From assembly GCF_000620625.1 (NCBI RefSeq), contig NZ_JIAW01000004.1, positions 281,223-345,222 on the forward strand: a stretch of DNA of 64,000 bases. Reading direction: 5' to 3'. Numbering within the stretch: position 1 is the first letter of the stretch; each line of letters starts with the position of its first letter. The translations under genes and the position numbers were made by a program. This DNA is from Mycobacterium sp. URHB0044 (GTDB lineage: Bacteria > Actinomycetota > Actinomycetes > Mycobacteriales > Mycobacteriaceae). This document shows positions 17,177-25,330 of the stretch, piece after piece. A model generated the notes under the pieces. That model did no database searches. It saw only the letters and a program-made list of their open reading frames with translations, and was not told the DNA's origin.

Positions 17177-18556
17177 ATGCAAGTTGCCGTCCGTCCACAC
17201 GTCACCGCGGGCGTCGCGCTCGTCGGGGCCAGTCTGATCGCCGCCTCGACCATCTCACCGATGCCGGACATCCACCTGCCGGAAGTGCACCTACCGGCGA
17301 TCCACACCGCGAACGTCCATCTCGCCGCGCTGGTGAATCCGCTCGAGGTGTACGCCCAGGTCTTCCAGGATGCGCTCGCCAACGCCGGCACCCTGGCCGA
17401 CAACGCACTGCCGGGGCAGTTGCTCAAGCAGCTGATTGCGAATCAGGTCAGCAGTGCCGCCACGCTCGCCGCGGCCGTGCAGACCACGGGTGGGGACATC
17501 GCCACCGCGTTGACCACTCAGGTGCCGCAACTGCTGCAGACCGCCGTCACACAGCTCGCGGCGGGCAACGTCTCGGGCGCGGTGAACAGCCTGCTGCAGG
17601 GTCCGCTGGCGGTCGTGCTGCCCGCGGTGGATCTCCTTCCCGCGCTGCAGACGATCCTCACCAAGCCGCTCCAGAATCTGGTCAACGTCGTCAACTCGTT
17701 CACCTCCGACCCACTGGCCACCGAACTGCTGCTCAGTGGTTTCATCGCTCCACTGATCAGCACGCCCGCGGCCGCGGCAGTCGCCTTCCAGAACGTCCTG
17801 AGCGCGGTCGGCACGCTCAACCCCGTGGCGGTTGCGAGTGCGATCCTCGCCGCCCCCGCCGTGGTCGCCGACGGACTACTCAACGGCGGCTACGGCCCCG
17901 ATCTCGGCGCCCTGGTGTCGCCGGGATTGACGGTCAAGGCCGGCGGTCTGCTCAGCTCCCCCGGCCTCGTCTTCAACGACGACGGCAGCTTCTTCGTCAA
18001 CACCGGCGGCCCCCTCGCCGCGTTGCAGCAGGTGCTGCAGAAGATCGCCACGGCGATCGCGCCGCCCGCACCGGCGACTGCCCAGGTCGCGAAGACCGAC
18101 ATCGCCAGCGTTCCCTCGGCGGGCGCTGCGACGCTCACCCTGTCGACGCCCAGCATCCCGGCGAAAGCGACCCCGTCCACCGAGACGCCGTCCACTGAGA
18201 CCGCCGGCGCCGCAGAGCCTTCCGCGCAGAATCCTGAGGCACCCGCGCCTGCTGCCGATACGACGAAGGCCCCGACAACCGAATCCTCTGGCACCACAGC
18301 GGGTTCGGCAACCAAGACCGAATCAACGGATGCTGCCGGCGGCAAGACGCCGACGGACAAGGGCGCCGACGAGACGACCGGCAACAAGGTGGAGCCGCAC
18401 ACCACCGCCGGCTCGGCCACGACCAAGTCAGGCGACACCGCCGCCGCTGGTGGCGAGACCGCGACAGAGCACGCGGGTACGAAGACCGCGACATCCGAGA
18501 GCAGCGCGGACAAGGGTGCGGACTCCGCGACGAAGAAGGCGAGCACTTCCAAGTAA
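17177..18556 (+). CDS. gjpA: Outer-membrane porin GjpA-family / PE-PGRS-like exported protein
   Basis: 459 residues. The N-terminus (MQVAVRPHVTAGVALVGASL, then PDIHLPEVHLPAIHTANVHLAALVNPLEVY) is the hallmark of the mycobacterial proteins annotated as GjpA-like porins, with a hydrophobic export segment. The middle is Ala/Val/Leu-rich and helical. From about residue 296 onward it becomes a low-complexity Thr/Ser/Ala/Lys tail ending ATKKASTSK. Start at 17177 has AAGGGG upstream; the frame extends to a GTG at 17096 without support. A strong hairpin terminator follows. Porin function is by family name only. Confidence 0.75.
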   Translation: MQVAVRPHVTAGVALVGASLIAASTISPMPDIHLPEVHLPAIHTANVHLAALVNPLEVYAQVFQDALANAGTLADNALPGQLLKQLIANQVSSAATLAAAVQTTGGDIATALTTQVPQLLQTAVTQLAAGNVSGAVNSLLQGPLAVVLPAVDLLPALQTILTKPLQNLVNVVNSFTSDPLATELLLSGFIAPLISTPAAAAVAFQNVLSAVGTLNPVAVASAILAAPAVVADGLLNGGYGPDLGALVSPGLTVKAGGLLSSPGLVFNDDGSFFVNTGGPLAALQQVLQKIATAIAPPAPATAQVAKTDIASVPSAGAATLTLSTPSIPAKATPSTETPSTETAGAAEPSAQNPEAPAPAADTTKAPTTESSGTTAGSATKTESTDAAGGKTPTDKGADETTGNKVEPHTTAGSATTKSGDTAAAGGETATEHAGTKTATSESSADKGADSATKKASTSK

Positions 18557-18566
18557 CGCGAGCGAC

Positions 18567-18602
18567 AGGCCTCCTCCATCAGGGCGATGGAGGAGGCCTT
18601 TC
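18567..18602 (+). terminator. Rho-independent terminator after GjpA-like gene
   Basis: AGGCCTCCTCCATC pairs perfectly with GATGGAGGAGGCCT (14-base stem, loop AGGGC) and is followed by TTTC. It lies 11 bases after the stop codon. Confidence 0.85.
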
Positions 18603-18630
18603 GTCGTCGTATGACCCTTGCACGGACGAT

Positions 18631-18698
18631 TGATACGAATCAGTAGATCCGCCCATTAATAACCAATATTGCAGTCCGACAGGAGGTGATACGATTCA
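18631..18698. promoter_or_regulatory. Repeated 12-mer TGATACGA[A/T]TCA upstream of the SDR gene
   Basis: TGATACGAATCA at 18631-18642 and TGATACGATTCA at 18687-18698 differ by one base and each has dyad symmetry (TGA...TCA). They sit 56 bases apart in the promoter region of the SDR gene. The LacI regulator encoded directly after the SDR gene is the obvious candidate binder. Confidence 0.5.
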
Positions 18699-18734
18699 CC
18701 AAACACGACGTCGAACATGAATCGAGGCACCACC

Positions 18735-19568
18735 ATGGGTCAGCTAGATGGCAAGGTCGCATTCATTACGGGTGTCGCCCGTGGCCAGGGCCGTTCGCAT
18801 GCGCAGACCCTTGCCCGCGAGGGCGCCAACATCATCGGCCTCGACATGTGCGCGAAACCGTCGACCACGGCGTATGACGGCGCCACCGAGGAAGACCTGC
18901 AGGACACCGTGCGATTGGTGAAGGAGGCCGGCGGCGACATCGTCGCGGAGGTCGCCGACACCCGTGACTATGACCAGGTCAAGGCCGTGTTCGACAGGGG
19001 CATCGAACAATTCGGCCGTGTCGACATCGTCATCCCCAATGCGGGTATCTGCTCGGGCGCCAAGACGTGGGAGATCAGCCCGCAGGATTGGCGCGAGATG
19101 ATCGACATCAATCTCAACGGCGTCTTCCACACGGTCAAGGCCGCGGTGCCGACACTGATCTCTCAGGGCGACGGCGGAAGCGTCGTCTTCATCGGCTCGA
19201 CCGAAGCGCTCAAGGGTGCCGAGAACATCTCGTCCTATGCGGCGTCCAAGCACGGCGTGACCGGATTGATGACGTCACTGGCGCGCGAGTTGGGCCAGTA
19301 CGGCATTCGGGTCAACTCCGTGAACCCCACGTGCGTCGACACCCACATGATCAACAACGACTTCGTCTACGGCCTCTTCCGTCCCGACCTCGACAAGCCC
19401 ACCCGCGAGGACGTCGTCGACACCTTCTCCGGCACGCACATCCTGCCGGTTCCGTGGATCGAGCCCGGCGACGTCAGCAACGCGATTCTCTACCTGGTGA
19501 CCGAACCAGGCCGCTTCATCACGGCCACCACGCTGGTGATCGACGCGGGGTTCATCGTCAAGTCCTGA
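18735..19568 (+). CDS. Mycofactocin-coupled SDR-family oxidoreductase
   Basis: 277 residues. Classical short-chain dehydrogenase with TGVARGQGRSHA glycine motif, NAG (IPNAGICSG), Ser in FIGSTEALKG and the catalytic YAASK. The insert after the second strand (CAKPSTTAYDGATEEDLQDT) is the feature of mycofactocin-associated SDRs, which hold NAD tightly and pass electrons to the redox peptide mycofactocin while oxidising an alcohol. The ATG at 18735 gives MGQLDGKVAFITG, the usual family start; an ATG at 18717 adds six residues. The LacI gene follows 23 bases downstream. Confidence 0.88.
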   Translation: MGQLDGKVAFITGVARGQGRSHAQTLAREGANIIGLDMCAKPSTTAYDGATEEDLQDTVRLVKEAGGDIVAEVADTRDYDQVKAVFDRGIEQFGRVDIVIPNAGICSGAKTWEISPQDWREMIDINLNGVFHTVKAAVPTLISQGDGGSVVFIGSTEALKGAENISSYAASKHGVTGLMTSLARELGQYGIRVNSVNPTCVDTHMINNDFVYGLFRPDLDKPTREDVVDTFSGTHILPVPWIEPGDVSNAILYLVTEPGRFITATTLVIDAGFIVKS

Positions 19569-19591
19569 TCGCCGAAGGGCTACTCTGCGGC

Positions 19592-20650
19592 ATGGTCACC
19601 ATGAAGGACGTCGCCGCAGCCGCCGGCGTTTCGCAGGCATCGGTGTCCTACGCCTACAGCGGCTCACCGCGCGTGTCGGCGGCTCAGCGCGAGCACATCC
19701 TGACGGTGGCTGCGGCGATCGGCTACACCGGGCCGAACGTCGCCGGAAGCAGTCTGCGCCTTGGCCGTATCGGTGCTGTGGGCGTCCTGATTCCCGGCTC
19801 ACTGTCGCTGGCCGTGGAGGATCCATCCACGATGCTGCTGCTGAAGGGCATCGTCGAAGTCGGCGAACTCGCCGACGTCGCACTGACCCTGTTGCCCGTC
19901 GACGCACCGCAGGCCGACGGTGGCCCGATCAAACCGGCGATGCTGCGTGGGCTGGTCGACGGCGTCGTGATGCACGCCCTCGTGGCCGATCATCCGGTGG
20001 TGCAGGCCGTACTGGCCCGCGGAATCCCCGCGGTGGCCATCGACTCGCCGCGCATCGCCCATCTCCCGTACGTCACAGTCGATCACGAGCTCGCGGGAAT
20101 CCAGCAGATGGACCACGTGCTCGACCTGGGCCACGAACGCATCGGTGTGATCACCGACCGGCTCGCTCCCGGATCGTCGTCCGGCTTCCGGTACTGGTCC
20201 GACGCCGCGGTGTCCAAGGAGCTCTACCTCCGTGAGCGGTTGAGCGGCTATCGGCGGGCGATGGACGATCGCGGCATCCGCGTCACCGACGTTGCACTGG
20301 TGGAGGCGGCGAACATCGACATGGCCAGCGGCATGGCCGCAGCCGAGCTACTCCTTCGAGAGTTCGCCCCGACGGCGATCGTCGCGACGTCCGACGTGCA
20401 CGCCGTCGCTGCCCTGAAGGTGTTGGCCGCCAACGGTGTTGCCGTACCGGCGCAGGTCTCGGTGATCGGATTCGACGATGCACCGATCGCCGACTTGATG
20501 GGCCTGACGACGGTGCACCAACCGCTGCAGGACAAGGGCCGAACGGCGGCGAGAATTCTCCTCGACCTGATCGCGGGGCACACGCGCCGGCGTTCGATCA
20601 AGAAGACCGACGTGGTGGTGCGGTCCACGACGGCATCGCCACCTCGATAG
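19592..20650 (+). CDS. LacI-family transcriptional regulator
   Basis: 352 residues. N-terminal LacI headpiece (MKDVAAAAGVSQASVSYAYSGSPRVSAAQREHIL, core seen) followed by a periplasmic-binding-protein-like effector domain with LGHERIGVIT and VIGFDDAPIADLMGLTTVHQP motifs. The ATG at 19592 or 19601 are both possible. It probably senses the substrate of the adjacent SDR and binds the paired TGATACGAWTCA sites. A hairpin terminator separates it from the convergent permease. Confidence 0.88.
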   Translation: MVTMKDVAAAAGVSQASVSYAYSGSPRVSAAQREHILTVAAAIGYTGPNVAGSSLRLGRIGAVGVLIPGSLSLAVEDPSTMLLLKGIVEVGELADVALTLLPVDAPQADGGPIKPAMLRGLVDGVVMHALVADHPVVQAVLARGIPAVAIDSPRIAHLPYVTVDHELAGIQQMDHVLDLGHERIGVITDRLAPGSSSGFRYWSDAAVSKELYLRERLSGYRRAMDDRGIRVTDVALVEAANIDMASGMAAAELLLREFAPTAIVATSDVHAVAALKVLAANGVAVPAQVSVIGFDDAPIADLMGLTTVHQPLQDKGRTAARILLDLIAGHTRRRSIKKTDVVVRSTTASPPR

Positions 20651-20692
20651 CACCCTGGTCCCCACCCGAGACCACGGCCCCACACAAGACAA

Positions 20693-20721
20693 GGCCGCCG
20701 GGACGTTGCGTCCCGGCGGCC
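20693..20721. terminator. Bidirectional hairpin terminator
   Basis: GGCCGCCGGGACG and CGTCCCGGCGGCC form a perfect 13-base stem with a TTG loop. It sits between the convergent LacI and amino-acid permease genes and can serve both. Confidence 0.8.
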
Positions 20722-20742
20722 CCGTTATGGTCGGCCGACCCG

Positions 20743-22374
20743 TCAGTCGGCTGTTCCGACCGGCTCACGAGGTGGCGTGCGGTGGGGGTGCCGCGGCTCG
20801 GCCACCGGCGGAGTCGGCTCGGCCAACGGCACGTCACCCGCGAACGATGCCATGTCGTGACGAGCGCGGTGCTCGCGCAGCAGATCCGCGATCGCGATGG
20901 CATCGCCTTCCGGCGCAGTGGATTTGCGGTAGGGCTTGGCGATCCACATGTACAGCAGACCGGCGGCGGCGACGATCAGGAACCCGATGAGGGCGATCCA
21001 GCGGTCGAAGAACGGCAAGCTCGGGTCACCGTTGGGCCTGGCGAGAACGATCATCGAGAACACGCCGTAGACGAGCGCCCCGATTCCGACCGGCCAGCCC
21101 CACTTGCCAAGCGACCACTGTCCGCCCGGCTTCCAGCCCTTGGCGCGGGCGCGCAGCGAGGCGAACACCACCATCTGGAAGGCGAAGTAGCCAGCCAACA
21201 TCTGGAACGCCGCCACCCGGAACAACGCGTCGGGCAGGAAGTACAGCAGCACGAAGAGACAGATGGGCAGGAAGGCCACCAGAATCGTCGAGTTCACCGG
21301 AACCTTGCGGCTCGAGATCTTCTTGAAGATCGCGGCGCCGGGGAACATGTCGTCGCGGGCGAAGGAGAAGATCAACCGGCTGCCCGCGGCTTGCTGACCC
21401 ATTACGCACGCCAGGAACGACGTCAGCGCGATGACGAGGAAGATCTTCGTCCCGACTTCGCCGAACGTTGCGGTGAGTATCGCCGTAATCGGGTTGGCCA
21501 CTTCGCCATTGACGATGGCCGCCAGGTTCGGTGCGGCCAGGATGTAGCCGACGAAGGCGAAGAGGGCGGCACCACCGCCGAGAACGACGGTCAGGACCAT
21601 CGACCGTGGGATGGCGCGGCCGGGATTGGGCGTCTCCTCGGCAACCTCGCCACACGCCTCGAAGCCGTAGTAGAGCACCAGGCCGATGATGGCCGCCGTC
21701 ATGAAGGCACTGAGGTAGTCGCCGTCACCGCCGGTGCCGAAGGTGTTGAACAGAACCGAGAAGTCGTTCTTGCGCGCGAAGATGAGCAGGTAGAGCCCGA
21801 CCACGACGATGCCCGCGACTTCGGCGGCGAGGCCGATCTTGGCGATGGTGGCCAGCGTCTTGGATCCAGTTGAGTTGAGCCCCAAGCAGATCAGAACGAC
21901 GATGGTCGCGATGACGAGCTTCTCGAGCGGTGTCGACGAGATGTTGGAATCGGCGTTGAACAGCGCAAGGACGAAGTCGGCGCTGAACATGGCCGTGGTG
22001 GTGCAGCCGACGATGACGCCTGCGATGTAGATCCACGACATGATCCAGGCGTACTGGCCGTTCCACAGTCGCCGCGCCCACTGGTAGAGACCGCCGGCAA
22101 TGGGGAACTGCGACACGATCTCACCGAAGACCATCGCCACCAGCAGTTGGCCGAACGCGGCGATCACCAGCCAGAGGATGGACGGTGGACCGGCGGTGGT
22201 GAGCGCCTGGGTGAACATCGACAGCACGCCCACCATGGGTGACAGGTAGAGGAATCCGAGCGCGAAGTTCGACCATTGGCCGATCTTGCGATCGAACTTC
22301 TCTTCGTACCCCAGCACGCGCAGATGGGCGTCGTCGCCGGAGAGCGACGTCCTCCCACCGTTGGTTTCTGACAT
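20743..22374 (-). CDS. APC-superfamily amino-acid/amine permease
   Basis: 543 residues with about twelve hydrophobic segments. The N-terminal LGYEEKFDRKIGQWSNFALGF and FGEIVSQFPIAGGLYQWARRL stretches are typical of APC (amino acid-polyamine-organocation) permeases of the GABA/choline-type group. The ATG at 22374 follows GAAGGGA; an earlier start adds five residues. The C-terminal tail is cytoplasmic and Pro/Arg-rich. It is transcribed toward the LacI gene from its own promoter, upstream of the ThuA-aspartase operon, so uptake of that operon's substrate is possible but unproven. Confidence 0.88.
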   Translation of the reverse strand: MSETNGGRTSLSGDDAHLRVLGYEEKFDRKIGQWSNFALGFLYLSPMVGVLSMFTQALTTAGPPSILWLVIAAFGQLLVAMVFGEIVSQFPIAGGLYQWARRLWNGQYAWIMSWIYIAGVIVGCTTTAMFSADFVLALFNADSNISSTPLEKLVIATIVVLICLGLNSTGSKTLATIAKIGLAAEVAGIVVVGLYLLIFARKNDFSVLFNTFGTGGDGDYLSAFMTAAIIGLVLYYGFEACGEVAEETPNPGRAIPRSMVLTVVLGGGAALFAFVGYILAAPNLAAIVNGEVANPITAILTATFGEVGTKIFLVIALTSFLACVMGQQAAGSRLIFSFARDDMFPGAAIFKKISSRKVPVNSTILVAFLPICLFVLLYFLPDALFRVAAFQMLAGYFAFQMVVFASLRARAKGWKPGGQWSLGKWGWPVGIGALVYGVFSMIVLARPNGDPSLPFFDRWIALIGFLIVAAAGLLYMWIAKPYRKSTAPEGDAIAIADLLREHRARHDMASFAGDVPLAEPTPPVAEPRHPHRTPPREPVGTAD

Positions 22375-22622
22375 TTCGATTCCCTTCAAGACTGGGTCTT
22401 CTCGTGATCGCTACGGGCCGCGTGTGATTGCCGCCACAGTTGAATTGTGGTTGAACGGAAGGGACCGAGGCAGACCCATTGTGTGCAAGGGATGTTCACG
22501 TGATTTCACGCAGTGACTAACGGACTGGAGCCGGTCACGGCGCGGTAATGCGGCCGAAACGTGCAGGTCAATGCCATTGCGGCGGACCTCCTTACGCTTC
22601 GACATGCTCTGCCAGCCGAACG

Positions 22623-23282
22623 CTACTGCCTGGCCGCCCACGCGATGCCCTGCTTGGTCAGGCGGCGGACGTCCTCGCCTGCCAAGTCTTGCGGTGCATG
22701 TCCGATCGAGTGGTAGAACACCCGACCCGCACCCCACTGCCGCACCCATGCCACCGGGCTCTTGAGGCCGTCGAGCCACGCGAAGTGCTCACCGGTGAAG
22801 GTCGTTTCGGCGAGGACGGTGTTGTTGGGGTCGGTGCTCATGTAGTACTGCTCCGACGCCACCGCGAAGTCGTTCACCCCACGGCTCACGGGGTGGTCGT
22901 GATCGATCACGTTGACGTCGTAGGGCTGCGGATAGCCCTCCCCCGCCGGGTGCGCGAGGAAGTCCCCTCCGAGCATCAGGTGGTAGCGCAGGCTGGACCT
23001 GAATGCCGCCGCCGCCCCGTGCCACGCCACGACGCCGGTCCCCGCCTCCACGGCGGCCAGCAGGTGATCTTCCTGGGAGTCGGAGAGGTCCTCCGTGGTG
23101 AGCGCGTTGTTCCACCCGAGAATGATGAGGTCGTAGGCGGTCAGGTCGCGGTCCAGCGTGAAGATGTCCTGCGACTCCTCGACGTCGAACCCCAACTCCC
23201 CCACCAGTTCTCGGGTCCACTCGGCGATGTTGTATGGCCGGTGCCCCGGCCAGCCGCCGTAGAGGTACAAGACGTTGGTCAT
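22623..23282 (-). CDS. ThuA-domain protein
   Basis: 219 residues matching the ThuA-like fold related to class I glutamine amidotransferases: VLYLYGGWPGHRP, YDLIILGWNNALT, a GTGVVAWHGAAAAF segment and the conserved HDHPVSRGV near residue 125. ThuA-like proteins are found in sugar/polyol catabolic operons, with no settled reaction. The ATG overlaps the stop of the aspartase gene (ATGA), and it is the last gene of the HisD-like/VOC/aspartase/ThuA unit. Confidence 0.85.
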   Translation of the reverse strand: MTNVLYLYGGWPGHRPYNIAEWTRELVGELGFDVEESQDIFTLDRDLTAYDLIILGWNNALTTEDLSDSQEDHLLAAVEAGTGVVAWHGAAAAFRSSLRYHLMLGGDFLAHPAGEGYPQPYDVNVIDHDHPVSRGVNDFAVASEQYYMSTDPNNTVLAETTFTGEHFAWLDGLKSPVAWVRQWGAGRVFYHSIGHAPQDLAGEDVRRLTKQGIAWAARQ

Positions 23283-24757
23283 CGAAATGCGTCCTTCCCG
23301 TGCGTGAGGTCAGCGACCGTGCTCGACGACACCATTTCTCTGGGCTTGAGCAACGATTCTGGCAGCAGAAGTTCGGCGACGCGATCAGCGGTCATCAGCC
23401 CCTCTTCCACGACGAGGTCGGGGATCGACCTGCCGGTGTGCAACGCCGTCTTGGCGACCCGCGCCGACGCGGCATAGCCGATGTATGGGCTGAGCGCGGT
23501 GATCACGCCGATCGAGTTCGTCACCGAGTCGTGCAGCCGCTGCTCGTTGGCGCTGATCCCGGTGATGCACCGGTCGATCAGCGTGCGGCAGGCGCTGTCG
23601 AGGTGGGTCAGAGACTGAAACAGGCTGTGCGCGATGATGGGCTCGAAGGCGTTGAGCTGTAGCTGGCCCGCCTCGGCGGCCATGCTGATGGTGACGTCGT
23701 TGCCGACGACCTCGAATGCGACCTGGTTGACGACTTCGGGGATGACCGGATTGACCTTGCCCGGCATGATGCTCGAACCCGACTGCACCGCAGGGAGATT
23801 GATCTCGTTGAAGCCCGACCGCGGCCCGGACGAGAGCAGGCGAAGATCGTTGCAGATCTTCGACAGCTTCAACGCGGTGCGTTTGAGCACGCCGGACATC
23901 TGCACGAACGCGCCGACGTCCTGCGTGGCCTCGACGAGGTCGGGCGCGGTCGACATCACGAGCCCGGTGATGGCGTTCAGCTTGGCGCACACCAGGGCGG
24001 CATACCGGGGATGGGCGTTGAGTCCGGTCCCGATGGCGGTGCCGCCGAGATTGATCTCCGAGACCAGCCGCGCCGCCTCCAGCAGCCGCTCGGCGTCCTC
24101 GGCGACCATGACCGCGTAGGTGCCGAATTCCTGGCCGAGTGTCATGGGCACGGCGTCCTGCAGTTGCGTGCGACCCATCTTTAGGACGGATTCGAACTCT
24201 GCGGCCTTGGCACCGAATGCCGCAGCGACGTCGAGCAGCGTTGCGTGCAGCGCGGCGATGTGGACTTGCAGCGCCACCTTGATCGCCGTCGGGTAGACGT
24301 CGTTGGTGCTCTGACTGCGGTTGACGTGCTCGAGGGGATGCAGCACGTCGTAGTCGCCGCGGGCGGCGCCGAGGATTTCCAGCGCGCGGTTGGCGATGAC
24401 CTCGTTGGCGTTCATGTTCGTCGACGTACCCGCGCCGCCTTGGATGACGTCGACGACGAACTCGTCGTGCAAGGCGCCGGAACGGATCTCGACGCAGGCG
24501 GCGACGATCGCGTCACCGCGCCGCGCGTCCAGCAGGCCGAGCTCGCAGTTGGCCATGGCCGCCGCCTGTTTCACCGCTGCGAGGGCGGATACGAACTCCG
24601 GGTAGGTGGACAGCGCGATGCCCGAGATGGGGAAGTTGTGCAAGGCGCGCGCGGTGTGGACGCCGAAGTAGGCGATGGCCGGCACCGCGTACTCGCCGAG
24701 CGAGTCGCGCTCCTGACGTGTCGAACCGTCGACGTCGAACGCGAGTGACACGCTCAC
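23279..24757 (-). CDS. aspA: Aspartate ammonia-lyase (aspartase)
   Basis: 492 residues. Strong agreement with aspartases: YFGVHTARALHNFPISG, DVIQGGAGTSTNMNANEV, HVNRSQSTNDVYPT, GRTQLQDAVPMTLGQEF and the flexible-loop signature GSSIMPGKVNP. The enzyme deaminates L-aspartate to fumarate and ammonia; related lyases act on substituted aspartates, so the exact substrate remains open. The GTG at 24757 overlaps the VOC stop in GTGA; GTG at 24751 is an alternative. Its place in an operon with dehydrogenase and VOC genes suggests it finishes a catabolic route rather than serving biosynthesis. Confidence 0.85.
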   Translation of the reverse strand: MSVSLAFDVDGSTRQERDSLGEYAVPAIAYFGVHTARALHNFPISGIALSTYPEFVSALAAVKQAAAMANCELGLLDARRGDAIVAACVEIRSGALHDEFVVDVIQGGAGTSTNMNANEVIANRALEILGAARGDYDVLHPLEHVNRSQSTNDVYPTAIKVALQVHIAALHATLLDVAAAFGAKAAEFESVLKMGRTQLQDAVPMTLGQEFGTYAVMVAEDAERLLEAARLVSEINLGGTAIGTGLNAHPRYAALVCAKLNAITGLVMSTAPDLVEATQDVGAFVQMSGVLKRTALKLSKICNDLRLLSSGPRSGFNEINLPAVQSGSSIMPGKVNPVIPEVVNQVAFEVVGNDVTISMAAEAGQLQLNAFEPIIAHSLFQSLTHLDSACRTLIDRCITGISANEQRLHDSVTNSIGVITALSPYIGYAASARVAKTALHTGRSIPDLVVEEGLMTADRVAELLLPESLLKPREMVSSSTVADLTHGKDAFR

Positions 24758-25305
24758 CGCCAGGTACGGGTCGGCGCCACCATCGCAGCGCCCGGCAGAC
24801 CGGTGTAGAAGCCGTCGGTGCTGCACGTGGTCAACTCCATCTGCATGCCCCACGGCGTTTGGAAGTAGAACCAGCGTTGGCCGGCGACCGGCGCCTGCGG
24901 GTCGACCCCGTTCGGGCCCTCCTGCACCGTAACGCCGGGAATCGACCGGACGTAGGCGTACCCCGCGTTGATGTCGTCGACGTAGAACGCCAGATGGTGG
25001 CCACCGACGTCACTGTTGCCGGGCGGCACCGACTGTTGCTGCGGCGCAACGTACTCGAAGAGTTCCACGTTGTGGTGTTGACCGAGGCGCAGCATGGCCA
25101 GCGAACACTTCGCCAACGGGTCGACGTTGAGGCGCCGGCGCATCCCGTCGGACTTCTCGTCGGCGAACGGTCCGTCGGTGAAGATCAGTTCCGCTCCCAG
25201 ATGGTCGACGAAGAACCGGACGGCCTCCTGGAGGTCGGGCACCGTGAAGGCCACGTGGTCAACGGCACGCATCGTCGGTATCCGCGGTTGCACACTCGAT
25301 GTCAT
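24754..25305 (-). CDS. VOC/glyoxalase-family protein
   Basis: 183 residues. AVDHVAFTVPDLQEAVRFFVDHLGAELIF opens the first beta-alpha-beta-beta-beta module (core only quoted) and GGHHLAFYVDDINAGYAYV the second, with the terminal WFYFQTPWGMQMELTT supplying the conserved Glu. Metal ligands (His, His, Glu) are visible. VOC enzymes include lyases, epimerases and ring-cleaving dioxygenases. The ATG follows AGGAG by 8 bases. It lies 25 bases after the HisD-like gene and overlaps the aspartase start. Confidence 0.85.
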   Translation of the reverse strand: MTSSVQPRIPTMRAVDHVAFTVPDLQEAVRFFVDHLGAELIFTDGPFADEKSDGMRRRLNVDPLAKCSLAMLRLGQHHNVELFEYVAPQQQSVPPGNSDVGGHHLAFYVDDINAGYAYVRSIPGVTVQEGPNGVDPQAPVAGQRWFYFQTPWGMQMELTTCSTDGFYTGLPGAAMVAPTRTWR

Positions 25306-25330
25306 GGATCGTTCTCCTCGATGAGTGCGG

